Assembly: GCA_003661185.1 (NCBI GenBank)
Contig: QMVQ01000001.1
Location: 1 to 29,734 of the forward strand
DNA from: Candidatus Alkanophagales archaeon
GTDB taxonomy: Archaea; Halobacteriota; Syntropharchaeia; Alkanophagales; B39-G2
DNA: 29,734 bases
Direction: 5' to 3'
This document shows positions 15,046 to 23,150 of this stretch, piece by piece. Below the pieces are notes generated by a model. That model saw only the letters and a list, made by a program, of their open reading frames with translations. It was not told where the DNA came from and made no database searches. Made by a program: the position numbers and the translations under genes. Numbering within the stretch: the first letter of the stretch is position 1; each line of letters starts with the position of its first letter.

Positions 15046-16422
15046 ATGGAGGTTTTTTTGAAACCGCGCTCTGTGGCGCTTGTAGGAGTGCCGAGAAAAG
15101 AACGCCCCGGCGCATACGTCACGCTCCTAAATCTGCTGGAGAGCTTTGACGGCGACGTTTACCCCGTAAACCCGCACGCTTCGGAGATTTTAGGCGTGAA
15201 AGCGTATCGAAGCATTAAGGACGTGCCTGCGGACGTGGACCTCGCCGTCATCTCCACAAAGAGGGAGCTCGTGCCGCAGATGGTCGAAGAGTGTGTGGAA
15301 AAGGGCGTGCATGGCGTGATAATCGTGACGCAGGGCTTTGCGGAGGCTGATGCCGAGGGGCAGGCGTTGCAAGAGGAAATAGTCAGGACGGCGAAGGCGG
15401 GTGGTGTGCGTGTGCTCGGTCCAAACACTATGGGCGTGTTGAACGCCTTTAACGGCTTCTCGACGACGTTCGGGTCGCTGCATGGCGTTCCGCTGCAGGA
15501 GCGGCGGATGCCCGTCGCGATAGTTTCGCAGACCGGCTTTTTTGTCTTGGGTGTTGGCGAGCTGTTTCCGGGAAAGTTCGTGGATTTGGGAAACATGTGC
15601 GACGTAGACTTCGTAGACGCCTTAGAATATTTCGAGAAGGATGAAGAGACGGAGCTGATAATCCTGCATATGGAGGGACTGCATGGGAAAGATGGGCGGC
15701 GCTTCTTGGAGGCGGTAATGAGGGTGGCGAGGCGGAAGCCTATCCTTGTGCTGAAAACGGGACGTAGTGAGAAAGGTGCGGAGCTTGCGGCGTCGCACAC
15801 CGGCGCAATGACGGGCAACTATCGGGTTTACACGGCGGCATTGCGGCAGGCAGGCGCTTTCGTCGTCAGCGACATTGACGAGCTTCAGGACTTCACAAAA
15901 GCGTTCCTGCGGCTGCCACCGCTGCGAGGCGCCGGGGTCGCAGTGATAACGTATGCAGGTGCTGCTGGCGTTATGGTTGCAGACGTCGTCGAGGAGTGCG
16001 GCTTGCGGCTTTCTGAGCTTTCCACAGAGACGATCGCCAGAATACAGCGGTGGATGCCGGCATGGATGCAAGTGCGGAATCCTGTGGACATCTGGGTGGG
16101 AGCGATGGCGCACGGTCCCTCAAAAGTCTATGAGGACGTCATACGAGCAGTGCTTTGCGACGAAGACGTTGCGGCGCTCCTCTGCATATATTTTGCGCCG
16201 ATGACGGAGGAACATGCGAAAATTGACGTTTCTGACGTGATAAAAGAGGTGGCTGCTGAGTTTGAGAAGCCTGTGGTCGTATGGCTCTACGGGTATCCCT
16301 CCGCCGAATACGTGCGGAAGTTGGAGAGAGGAAGAAACGTGGCAGTCTTCCCTACGATACGGCGGGCGGTGCAGGCTCTCGCTTTTCTAAATGCCGTCTC
16401 GAGCAGGCTCGGCAGCCATTAA
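15046..16422 (+). CDS. acdA: ADP-forming acyl-CoA (acetyl-CoA) synthetase, alpha subunit
   Basis: 458 residues with the succinyl-CoA-ligase-like CoA-binding Rossmann domain at the N-terminus (PRSVALVGVPRKE, then NPHASEILGVKAYRSI) and two further ligase domains. The catalytic phospho-histidine is at H251 in ASHTGAMTG. The length matches separate alpha subunits such as those of Pyrococcus, not fused alpha-beta enzymes. Known enzymes convert acyl-CoA, ADP and phosphate into acid, CoA and ATP, so it can harvest ATP from acetyl-CoA or branched acyl-CoA. The ATP-grasp beta subunit is absent from the window and must be encoded elsewhere if the enzyme works. The last codons lie in the first copy of a 25-bp tandem repeat. 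Confidence 0.8.
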   Translation: MEVFLKPRSVALVGVPRKERPGAYVTLLNLLESFDGDVYPVNPHASEILGVKAYRSIKDVPADVDLAVISTKRELVPQMVEECVEKGVHGVIIVTQGFAEADAEGQALQEEIVRTAKAGGVRVLGPNTMGVLNAFNGFSTTFGSLHGVPLQERRMPVAIVSQTGFFVLGVGELFPGKFVDLGNMCDVDFVDALEYFEKDEETELIILHMEGLHGKDGRRFLEAVMRVARRKPILVLKTGRSEKGAELAASHTGAMTGNYRVYTAALRQAGAFVVSDIDELQDFTKAFLRLPPLRGAGVAVITYAGAAGVMVADVVEECGLRLSELSTETIARIQRWMPAWMQVRNPVDIWVGAMAHGPSKVYEDVIRAVLCDEDVAALLCIYFAPMTEEHAKIDVSDVIKEVAAEFEKPVVVWLYGYPSAEYVRKLERGRNVAVFPTIRRAVQALAFLNAVSSRLGSH

Positions 16423-16509
16423 CCCTCGTCAAAACGGCAGCCATTAACCCTCGTCAAAACGGCAGCCATTAACCCTCGTCAAAACGGCAGCCATTAACCC
16501 TCGTCAAAA
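16410..16509. repeat. Four perfect 25-bp tandem repeats at a convergent gene junction
   Basis: The unit begins CGGCAGCCATTAACC and ends CTCGTCAAAA, and occurs four times head to tail without spacers. The first unit contains the last codons and TAA of acdA (plus). The fourth contains the last codons and stop of the aminotransferase gene (minus, ending FDEG). Each unit thus encodes both gene ends, and the internal two are non-coding duplicates. Confidence 0.95.
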
Positions 16510-17669
16510 CCCTTCAAAATATCGGATAAAATCTTCACGACGCCGTCTATTTGTTTCTTGCTTATGACGAGGGGAGGGACGAGCCGAATGACCCGGTCGG
16601 CGGTGCAGTTCAATAAAACACCCCGCTTCAACGCTTCATTCACGACATTCTCGCATTTCTCCTGCAGTTCCACGCCGAGCATGAGTCCTTTCCCCCGGAT
16701 TTCCTTAACACTGTCGTAGTCACCGATTACCTCGGAAAGCCGTTGCATGAAGTAAGCTCCGAGCCTTTCCGAGCGTTCCACAAGCTGTTCCTCTTCGATG
16801 ACGCCGAGCGTTGCGAGCGCCGCCGCACATGCCAGTGGATTTCCGCCGAACGTCGAGGCGTGCTCGCCGCGCTCGAAGCTGAAGTTCGAGAGCGTAGCGC
16901 CGATTGGAAAGCCCCCGCCGAGCGCTTTTGCAACAGCCATTATGTCAGGCTGCACTTTGAAATGCTCCTTGCAGAACCAGCGACCGGTGCGTCCGAAGCC
17001 GGTTTGCACCTCGTCGAGAATAAAAAGGGCGTCGTGCTTTTCGCAAATCTCTTTGACCTCCCTCAAGTATTCGAGCGGTGGGATTATCACGCCGGCTTCG
17101 CCTTGTATCGGTTCAAGGATGACGGCTGCCGTGTCCTCATCAATAGCTTTTCTGACGGCGTCTGCGTCGCCGTAACGCACGAACTTCACATTGTGGAGCA
17201 GCGGCTCGAAAACGTCACGCTTGACGTGGTGCGTGACGCTGAGCGCCCCGAAAGTCCGCCCGTGAAAGCTGTTCTGCGCCGCAATAAAACCTTTTTTCCC
17301 AGTAACCTTGCGTGCGAGCTTTAGAGCGGCTTCGACGCTCTCTGCTCCGGAATTACAGAAGAAAACCTTTTCGAATTTCGCGAGACGGCAGAGCTTTTCC
17401 GCAAGCGCGACCTGCGGCTCCGTGTAAAAGAGGTTAGAGAGGTGGATAAGGCGTTCCGCCTGCGCCTTTATTGCGGCGACGACCTTCGGGTGACAGTGCC
17501 CAACACTGTTCACCGCGATGCCGGCGACACAGTCCACGTATTCACGCCCGTCGGCGTCCTTGACAACGACGCCTCGCCCTTCGACGATGAGCACCGGCAG
17601 CCGTGAATATGTCTGCATGATGAACTGCCGCTCCTTCTCCATTACTTCTTGCCTCTGCAAGGCTTCCAC
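16494..17669 (-). CDS. argD: Acetylornithine aminotransferase-type class III aminotransferase
   Basis: 391 residues of the PLP-dependent class III aminotransferase family. The PLP-binding lysine is K248 in MAVAKALGGGFPIGA, and the cofactor-contact motif FILDEVQTGFGRTG is at about 216-229. CNSGAESVEAALKLAR and SFHGRTFGALSVT are typical of ArgD. ArgD converts N-acetylglutamate semialdehyde and glutamate to N-acetylornithine in arginine synthesis. A lysine-pathway (LysJ-like), ornithine or 4-aminobutyrate role is possible. It starts at GTG 17669, with a TTTAAT-like box about 26 bp upstream; the first ATG is at 17642. It ends inside the last 25-bp repeat, convergent with acdA. No other arginine gene is nearby. 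Confidence 0.8.
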   Translation of the reverse strand: MEALQRQEVMEKERQFIMQTYSRLPVLIVEGRGVVVKDADGREYVDCVAGIAVNSVGHCHPKVVAAIKAQAERLIHLSNLFYTEPQVALAEKLCRLAKFEKVFFCNSGAESVEAALKLARKVTGKKGFIAAQNSFHGRTFGALSVTHHVKRDVFEPLLHNVKFVRYGDADAVRKAIDEDTAAVILEPIQGEAGVIIPPLEYLREVKEICEKHDALFILDEVQTGFGRTGRWFCKEHFKVQPDIMAVAKALGGGFPIGATLSNFSFERGEHASTFGGNPLACAAALATLGVIEEEQLVERSERLGAYFMQRLSEVIGDYDSVKEIRGKGLMLGVELQEKCENVVNEALKRGVLLNCTADRVIRLVPPLVISKKQIDGVVKILSDILKGFDEG

Positions 17670-17774
17670 CCAAGCATAAATGGGGCTGCTTGATTAAAGC
17701 ACTGCCGTGTTTAGCGTAAAGCATGAGCAACTCACAACTTGTGCAGAAAATCGCAACTAACGAAAATAGTAATG

Positions 17775-17785
17775 TTTAAAAAAGT
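17775..17785 (-). terminator. T-run after the 3-hydroxyacyl-CoA dehydrogenase gene
   Basis: On the minus strand, six consecutive T bases (CTTTTTTAAAC) lie about 15-20 bases after the stop of the dehydrogenase gene, as expected for archaeal oligo-T termination. Confidence 0.45.
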
Positions 17786-17797
17786 AAGAGAGGAGGG

Positions 17798-19000
17798 TTA
17801 TTCGTAGAACTTCTTCCCGGCTCCTGCCATTTCTACCAACAGCGGGTCAGGCTCATACCAGTTCTGCCCATACCTCTCCTTCGCATCCTTCAGCGTCTCC
17901 ACGACCTTGCCCACGCCGATCTCGTCGGCGAACTGGAAAATGCCCTTCGGGTAGCCGAGTCCGAGCTTCATCATAGTGTCGATGTCGTCCCTCGTGGAAA
18001 CCTCCATCCGCAGGAGGTAGGCGGCGACGTTGACCAGCGTCGAGATGAAACGAGTCGGGTCGTATTTCTCTTTAAGCTCCTCCGGAATCTCAACCCGCTT
18101 ATACACGCCCGGGCCGGGGTATTCGTAGAAGCCCTTGCCGCTCTTCATGCCGTGCCAGCCCTTTTCGATGTATTCCTTAACTATCGGTGGGCCACGTACC
18201 ACGGGACCCTCTACATATGCGGGGTGCGTCTTGCTCAGTTCCTCAACGATTTCGTCCATTTCCCTTCCTATGTCAATTCCCGTGAGGTCAGCGAGCTCGA
18301 AGGGTCCCATCGGGAAGCCCAGCTTGTAGCGGACGGCGGCGTCTATCTCCTTAGGCTCCGCCATGCCCCTTTGGAGGTCCCAGGCGCCCTCGTAGAGGAA
18401 ACTAATTGCCATCCTGCTGGTGACGTAGCCCCAGACGTCCTTTTTGAGGACGATAGGCACCTTGCCGAGCTTCTTTGAGAGTTCCACGGTGGTCTTTAGG
18501 GTCTCCTCGCTCGTCTTCTCGCCGGGCATGATTTCGATGAGCTTCATGAGCTGTGCCGGGTTGAACCAGTGCATATCTATGACCTTGTCCGGTCTGTTCG
18601 TTGCGTCTCCCAGTATCGTGGCAGGGATGGTGCTGGTGTTGGATGCGAGGATTGTATGCTCCGGGGCGATTTCGTCCATTTCCTTGAAGACCTGCTTCTT
18701 AAGGTCTAAACTTTCGAAAACCGCCTCTATCACGTAGTCAGCGTCCTGAACAGCTTCTTTCAAATCTAAAGTCGGTTTTATCTTCCCCAGAACGGCTTCC
18801 TTCTGCTCTTCGGTGAGCTTGTTCTTTTTGACAAGCTTGCTCAGGCTTACTGTTATCAATTTCATCGCTCTGTCAAGGGCGTCCTTGCTGATGTCCATCA
18901 GAGCGACGTCATAACCCGTCATCGCCGCCACTTGCGCAATCCCGTGTCCCATCACGCCGGCGCCAATTTGGGCGATTTTTTTAATCTCTTCGACGCTCAT
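17798..19000 (-). CDS. 3-hydroxyacyl-CoA dehydrogenase
   Basis: Starting at ATG 19000 the product has 400 residues. I prefer it over ATG 19015 because a TATA box is centred about 26 bp before 19000. The NAD-binding site is IGAGVMGHGIAQ near the N-terminus. Other family marks are LASNTSTIPAT (with the Ser of the active site), HWFNPAQLMKLIEI (catalytic His with the NPA motif), a paired Glu region, and the C-terminal dimer domain (LGFPMGPFELADLTG and a second half-repeat LGYPKGIFQFADEIG). The enzyme oxidises 3-hydroxyacyl-CoA with NAD in beta-oxidation, or runs in reverse in 4-carbon CoA pathways. With the acyl-CoA synthetase nearby it hints at acyl-CoA metabolism, but no thiolase, hydratase or acyl-CoA dehydrogenase is in the window. 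Confidence 0.88.
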   Translation of the reverse strand: MSVEEIKKIAQIGAGVMGHGIAQVAAMTGYDVALMDISKDALDRAMKLITVSLSKLVKKNKLTEEQKEAVLGKIKPTLDLKEAVQDADYVIEAVFESLDLKKQVFKEMDEIAPEHTILASNTSTIPATILGDATNRPDKVIDMHWFNPAQLMKLIEIMPGEKTSEETLKTTVELSKKLGKVPIVLKKDVWGYVTSRMAISFLYEGAWDLQRGMAEPKEIDAAVRYKLGFPMGPFELADLTGIDIGREMDEIVEELSKTHPAYVEGPVVRGPPIVKEYIEKGWHGMKSGKGFYEYPGPGVYKRVEIPEELKEKYDPTRFISTLVNVAAYLLRMEVSTRDDIDTMMKLGLGYPKGIFQFADEIGVGKVVETLKDAKERYGQNWYEPDPLLVEMAGAGKKFYE

Positions 19001-19021
19001 GTTAAAACGTTGCATTCTAGC

Positions 19022-19029
19022 ATATAAAA
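19022..19029 (-). promoter_or_regulatory. TATA box for the 3-hydroxyacyl-CoA dehydrogenase gene
   Basis: On the minus strand TTTTATAT is centred about 26 bp upstream of ATG 19000 and only about 10 bp from ATG 19015. This favours the inner start and a leaderless message. Confidence 0.6.
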
Positions 19030-19185
19030 CCTTCTTCGAAATGCAGCGGCCGGGGTCACGCCCACAGAGGTCGAGTGCGGAGATATATCAAGGGGCACGT
19101 TTCAAATCGGTAGGAGGTGAATAAAGGGTCCCTGCGGATGCCTAAGGATGTGCTGTAGAATTACCGAAGAACAGCCTTTTAACTT

Positions 19186-19383
19186 TTAAAGTTTTAAGCA
19201 AGGATTGTCAGCATGCTTTCGTAGGATGTCAGACACCACGCCCACGCCTTCGAGCTCAAATGTCAAGCTGCGGAACGGAGGAAGCCTTGGGGTATAGAGC
19301 GGGCGTGCTATTGAAGCTAAAAACACGCATCCGGCGAAATTCGAGGTCTTACCGCGTATGATAAACCGTGCGAAATGGAACAC
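19186..19383 (-). CDS. Possible small hypothetical protein or gene remnant
   Basis: A 65-codon minus-strand frame starts at ATG 19383 and has a protein-like composition (SLTFELEGVGVVSDILRKHA). There is no clear ribosome binding site and no recognised family. The preceding in-frame stop is just upstream of the ATG, so a longer form is excluded. It could be a decayed gene end or chance; it is included because the surrounding 500 bp is otherwise empty. Confidence 0.22.
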   Translation of the reverse strand: MFHFARFIIRGKTSNFAGCVFLASIARPLYTPRLPPFRSLTFELEGVGVVSDILRKHADNPCLKL

Positions 19384-19515
19384 TATGGAGCAACGTTTTT
19401 TGCGGGCCGTGAGCGATTAAGAAGCGGCATCAAAGCTCAAAACCATGAGGGGAGCGTGCCACCTTGCCCACCATAACATACCGTGCTTTTCTTGATGCCC
19501 CCGATAAAAATAGAA

Positions 19516-19526
19516 AATTTTATATC
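19516..19526 (+). promoter_or_regulatory. Possible TATA box for the redox gene cluster
   Basis: AATTTTATATC is centred about 32 bp before ATG 19553, the start of the HydB-like remnant and the first gene of a five-gene run. The spacing is a little longer than for the leaderless genes in this window. Confidence 0.4.
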
Positions 19527-19552
19527 GGGCTGGAATCGTGGCACTTACAGGA

Positions 19553-20566
19553 ATGGCAGAGAGATGTGTTTTCGTCAGGGAAGAGAAGATGAAAGATGCG
19601 TTAAGAGCACTTATGCAGAAATACGTTGTCGTGTGTCCGATAGGCGGCGCTTACGGGTGCTCACTGAGGATATGTTAGACGAAGTAGGCATAGAAAGGCG
19701 AGCGGGTCCGCCGCCGAAGTTCTTGTTTTTGCCACCTAGGGAAAAGATGTTTGAATATTTTTTGCGTGGTGACGTTGAAATAAAAGTGTCTCTCGAGGAG
19801 TTGGAGGGTGTTTTGCTTTTAGGGTTGCGGGCGTGCGACCTGAAAGCCTTGGAGATGTTGGACAAAGTTCTCTTAGAAGAGCCTGCCGATGCATACTACA
19901 AAGCCAAAAGGGAGAACGTCACGATAATTTCGTTAGACTGCGCAGAGCCTTCAGATTCATGCTTCTGCGTAGCTCTCGGTCTGAAACCTTATGCCGAAGG
20001 TGGCTTCGACCTGAACATGAGCAGAGTGGATGGCGGGTATTTACTGGAGGCGGGAAGTGAGCGTGGTAGGGAGCTGCTGACGCTCCTCGAAGAATTTACG
20101 GAGGACGCCTCAAGCTCGCAACTCGAAGAGCGGCAGAAGAAAAGAGAGGATGTGACCAAGAGGCTTGAGGAGAAATATGTAGTCAAGAGTGCGGCTAAGA
20201 TAAAAGAGGACGTGAGTTTGCTGGAAGACGAGTATTTTGAGGGCTTAGCGGGGATGTGCGTGGAGTGTTTCGGCTGTATTTACTCATGCCCGACGTGCTA
20301 TTGCTTCTACGTCTTCGAGGAGCCAGAAGATGAGACTTGGCGGAGAGTTCGCATTTGGGACCCCTGCCTCTCAGAAGCCTTCCAACGGGTGGCGGCGGTG
20401 TGAATCCGAGGGCGGCGCTCGCCTAGAGGCTTAAGCAAAGGTTTTTCCATAAACTCGTGTATTTTGTGGAGAAATACAATGAGGCGGCGTGCGTGGGCTG
20501 CGGGCGTTGCGTAACGCCTGTTTGGCGAGGATTGACATTAGGGATGTTATGGGCATAATGAAGTAG
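19553..20566 (+). pseudogene. HydB-like Fe-S electron-transfer subunit, broken by three frameshifts and a nonsense codon
   Basis: The rebuilt protein resembles the beta subunit (HydB) of archaeal sulfhydrogenases and related anaerobic reductase subunits. The pieces, in order: ATG 19553, MAERCVFVREEKMKDALRAL through YVVVCPI; a shift near 19640-19645; then GPPPKFLFLPPREKMFEYF through CVECFGCIYSCPTCYC and WDPCLSEAFQRVA; a shift near 20395; then NPRAALA, TAG at 20424-20426 where relatives usually have Glu, and RLKQRFFHKLVYF; a shift near 20514 inside the second cluster motif CVGCGRCV-ACL; end TAG 20564. Each shift is repaired by adding one base. Gene length is close to the family's usual 330-340 residues. 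The downstream genes are intact, which makes either recent decay or local sequence errors possible. Confidence 0.75.
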
Positions 20567-20575
20567 GTGGTAAGC

Positions 20576-21406
20576 GTGGCGGTAGCGGCTGTTGGAGGTG
20601 GGAACCCTTACATACCAAAGCTCGCTGAAATACTGAAGGTTAAGGAAGAAAGTCCCGACGTGAAGACGTTCACGTTCAAATTGAAGAACGGCGAGTTTAA
20701 TTTCAAAGCAGGACAGTTCGTCGAGGTTTCTGTGTTCGGCATGGGCGAGGCGCCATTCACGCTCTCCTCGTCGCCCTTCGACACCGAAAAGTTCGAAGTT
20801 AGCATTATGCGTGTCGGCAGCGTCACCGCCGCCATTCACCAGAAAAAAGAGGGCGACATCGTCGGCATAAGAGGGCCCTACGGCACGCATTTCCCGCTTG
20901 AGAAATGTGAGGGCAAGAACATCACGATTGTCGGTGGCGGGATAGGTATTGCTCCGCTCCGCTCCCTCATTTATGCTTTAATCCACGAGCGTGAGAAATA
21001 CAACAACATAAAGGTGCTGTATGGTGCGAGAGAGCCAAGACTCATAGTTTACAAAGACCTGTGGGATGAGTTCAAGAAGCATGTGGAGGTATACCTAACA
21101 GTAGATTTCGCTGACGAAACTTGGAAGGGACATGTGGGCGTCGTGACTTCGCTTTTCGATGTCGTTAAGGTGGACCCAAAAGACAACATGGCGTTCGTCT
21201 GCGGTCCGCCGATAATGATAAAGTTCGTGACGCAGAAACTCCTCGAACTCGGTTTTGCGCCTGAAAATATCCACCTGTCGTTAGAAAGGATGATGAAATG
21301 CGGCATAGGCAAGTGCGGGCATTGTAACATCGGCAAGTATTATGTCTGTAGGGATGGCGCCGTCTTCACATACGACATGATAAAGGACATACCAAATCCG
21401 TTCTGA
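20576..21406 (+). CDS. hydG: HydG-like FAD/NAD(P)-binding electron-transfer subunit with 2Fe-2S site
   Basis: 276 residues from GTG 20576, preceded by AGGTGG; an in-frame GTG 20567 directly abuts the HydB-like stop. It is a ferredoxin-NADP-reductase fold. The FAD region includes AGQFVEVSVFGMGEAPFTLS and RGPYGTHFP; the NAD(P) region has IVGGGIGIAPLRSL and CGPPIMI; the C-terminus has four cysteines in KCGIGKCGHCNIG...YVC, the 2Fe-2S site of HydG/PyrK-type proteins. In sulfhydrogenases HydG passes electrons between NAD(P)H and the HydB Fe-S chain. Its usual partner HydB is broken here, so it may now work with the downstream NuoG/FdhA-like protein or be on the way to loss. Confidence 0.85.
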   Translation: MAVAAVGGGNPYIPKLAEILKVKEESPDVKTFTFKLKNGEFNFKAGQFVEVSVFGMGEAPFTLSSSPFDTEKFEVSIMRVGSVTAAIHQKKEGDIVGIRGPYGTHFPLEKCEGKNITIVGGGIGIAPLRSLIYALIHEREKYNNIKVLYGAREPRLIVYKDLWDEFKKHVEVYLTVDFADETWKGHVGVVTSLFDVVKVDPKDNMAFVCGPPIMIKFVTQKLLELGFAPENIHLSLERMMKCGIGKCGHCNIGKYYVCRDGAVFTYDMIKDIPNPF

Positions 21407-21415
21407 GGTGGAAGC

Positions 21416-23149
21416 ATGCCCATCGAAAAGATAAAAACAGTATGTCCGATGTGCGCGCTCGGCTGCGGGCTGCTCTTGGTCAAAGAGCGGGAAGTTGTGG
21501 GGTTGGATTATTGGAAAGAACATCCGTTTAATGAGGGCGCCCTTTGTCCGCAGGGCAATCTCGTCCACGAGATAATTCACCACGAGCACAGGCTCACAAC
21601 GCCCTTAGTGCGTGAGGGCGACTCCTACAAAAAAGCTTCTTGGGGTGAAGCCCTTGGGATTGTAGCCAGTAGGATAAAAACGGCGACGAAGGAATTTGGT
21701 GGCGATGCCGTCGTTTTCCTCTCCTCAGGATTCTGCACGAACGAGGAGAATTATTTGATGATGAAGCTCGCCGCCGCCCTTCACGTCCGTGCAGCAACGC
21801 CGCCAAGCGCCGCCTTCGGGCTTAAAGATATATTTGGCTACGACGCTTCCATCACCCCGCTTACAGAGGTGAAGGACGCAGATCACCTATTCATCGTCGG
21901 TGAACCAATTGAACAGAACCCATTAGCTGCGAGATACATGCTTAGGGCAAAGTTTGACAGCAGCGCTTGGGTAACCGCCGTGGGCACGCGCCCCGGTAAG
22001 ACAGCATGGTTCTCAAACTTATTCCTACAATGTAAGCCAGGGGGCGTCGCGGCACTGCTCCTTGGTATCATAAAAAGCATCGTGGAAAGCGAAGCCTACG
22101 ACAAGGAGTTCGTGGAAAAACAGACTAAGGGCTTCGACGAGCTTAAAAGTCTTCTGGACGAGAAAAGTCTCCAAGAGATTTCAGAAATGGCGGGCGTAAG
22201 CCCGACGCTCATAGCGCAAGCGGCAAGCACGCTTGCGAAAGCATCTAAGCCGTGCATCATTTACACCACTGCTATCTTTGAGGAGAACGCAAGGGAAATC
22301 GTAAAGGCGTTGGCGGACCTCGTGTTGCTGCTGAACGCTACAAAGGTGGGGTTGTGCGTCGTGGAGGGCGTTCCGAACATCCAAGGCGCTAAGGACGTTC
22401 TTGAGGAGGAGTTCAACGGCAATGCGAAGGTCGTAGTTGCGTTAGGAGGCATGCCGCCGTATGTTAATTTGGACGGTGTGGAGTTCATAGCGACGACGCA
22501 GACGTTTTTGCGAAGCGATGAAAAAGCGGATGTCATACTGCCAGGAGCGTGCTTCGCCGAGAAGGAGGGGACGTTCACGAGCACTGATAGGTTCATTCAG
22601 AAGCTGCGGAAAGCTGTGGAGCCGCCGAGAGGCGCAAGAGCCGAGGCTGAAATTTTAGCAGAACTTGCAGCGAGGTTGGGTGTGGAGTTGGGGTTTGAGG
22701 GCTGGCCGGAAGTTGCGGCGGCTGTGAAAGCCTACGGAGGGATTGTTGAGGACGCACTTGAGGGCGGCGTTCGCTGGGGCGGCAAGCGCCTCTACGAAAG
22801 TGGTTTCGAGACCACCGACCGCTTTGCGAGGCTACTGCCGTTCGACGTGCGTTTCGAGCTACCGAGACCGGAGGGAAAGTTTTTGGTAATAACCGAGCGC
22901 CGAACGTTTAACCCTGAGTGGGCGCTCGTGGCGGAGCGTTTTTGGGAGGTAACAGGAAAACCGTGGCGTTGGATTGAAATAAATCCTGAAGATGCAGCTA
23001 CGTTGGGGCTGAGTGATGGTGACGCCGCAAGACTCAAAACCGACGCTGAGGAGTTGGTGGCACCGGTGGTGGTCCGCCGAGAAATTCCGAAAAATATTTT
23101 ATTCGCTTCAGATTACAAGACGTGCGTAGCCTCGTTGGAGAGGGTGTAA
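21416..23149 (+). CDS. Molybdopterin-oxidoreductase-fold protein (FdhA/NuoG-like) without catalytic Cys/Sec
   Basis: 577 residues with the N-terminal 4Fe-4S motif (C10, C13, C17, C44) of the formate dehydrogenase alpha/NuoG group. It has GALCPQGNL, CTNEENYLMMKLAAAL and the late motif ADVILPGACFAEKEGTFTST. In formate dehydrogenases the region after TNEENY carries the catalytic Sec or Cys; here it reads RAATPPSAAFG (residues about 125-135) with no Cys and no internal TGA. A formate dehydrogenase activity is therefore unlikely. A NuoG-like structural and electron-relay role, or another substrate, fits better. It lies between HydG-like and ferredoxin genes and starts 10 bases after hydG, with GAGGTGGAAGC before the ATG. 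Confidence 0.78.
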   Translation: MPIEKIKTVCPMCALGCGLLLVKEREVVGLDYWKEHPFNEGALCPQGNLVHEIIHHEHRLTTPLVREGDSYKKASWGEALGIVASRIKTATKEFGGDAVVFLSSGFCTNEENYLMMKLAAALHVRAATPPSAAFGLKDIFGYDASITPLTEVKDADHLFIVGEPIEQNPLAARYMLRAKFDSSAWVTAVGTRPGKTAWFSNLFLQCKPGGVAALLLGIIKSIVESEAYDKEFVEKQTKGFDELKSLLDEKSLQEISEMAGVSPTLIAQAASTLAKASKPCIIYTTAIFEENAREIVKALADLVLLLNATKVGLCVVEGVPNIQGAKDVLEEEFNGNAKVVVALGGMPPYVNLDGVEFIATTQTFLRSDEKADVILPGACFAEKEGTFTSTDRFIQKLRKAVEPPRGARAEAEILAELAARLGVELGFEGWPEVAAAVKAYGGIVEDALEGGVRWGGKRLYESGFETTDRFARLLPFDVRFELPRPEGKFLVITERRTFNPEWALVAERFWEVTGKPWRWIEINPEDAATLGLSDGDAARLKTDAEELVAPVVVRREIPKNILFASDYKTCVASLERV

Positions 23150-23150
23150 C

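Larger units (their letters stand above)
19030..19552. other. Intergenic region of about 500 bp with no secure gene
   Basis: The dehydrogenase gene (minus) and the HydB-like remnant (plus) diverge from this region. I find no tRNA, CRISPR or clear RNA gene. AAAATTTTATATC near 19515-19526 may be the promoter of the following cluster. An AT-rich imperfect palindrome (CTTTTAACTTTTAAAG...) lies at about 19175-19195. A 65-codon minus-strand frame is listed separately with low confidence. Confidence 0.4.

Noticed and set aside
15159..15818. 219-codon minus-strand frame
   Set aside because: It is antisense to acdA, Ser/Thr-rich with no recognisable domain.
16410..16509. CRISPR-like array
   Set aside because: The four units follow one another directly without unique spacers and are explained by the ends of two convergent genes.
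20424..20426. TAG in the HydB-like gene as pyrrolysine
   Set aside because: The same gene also has three frameshifts, and relatives have Glu there, so nonsense mutation or error is simpler.
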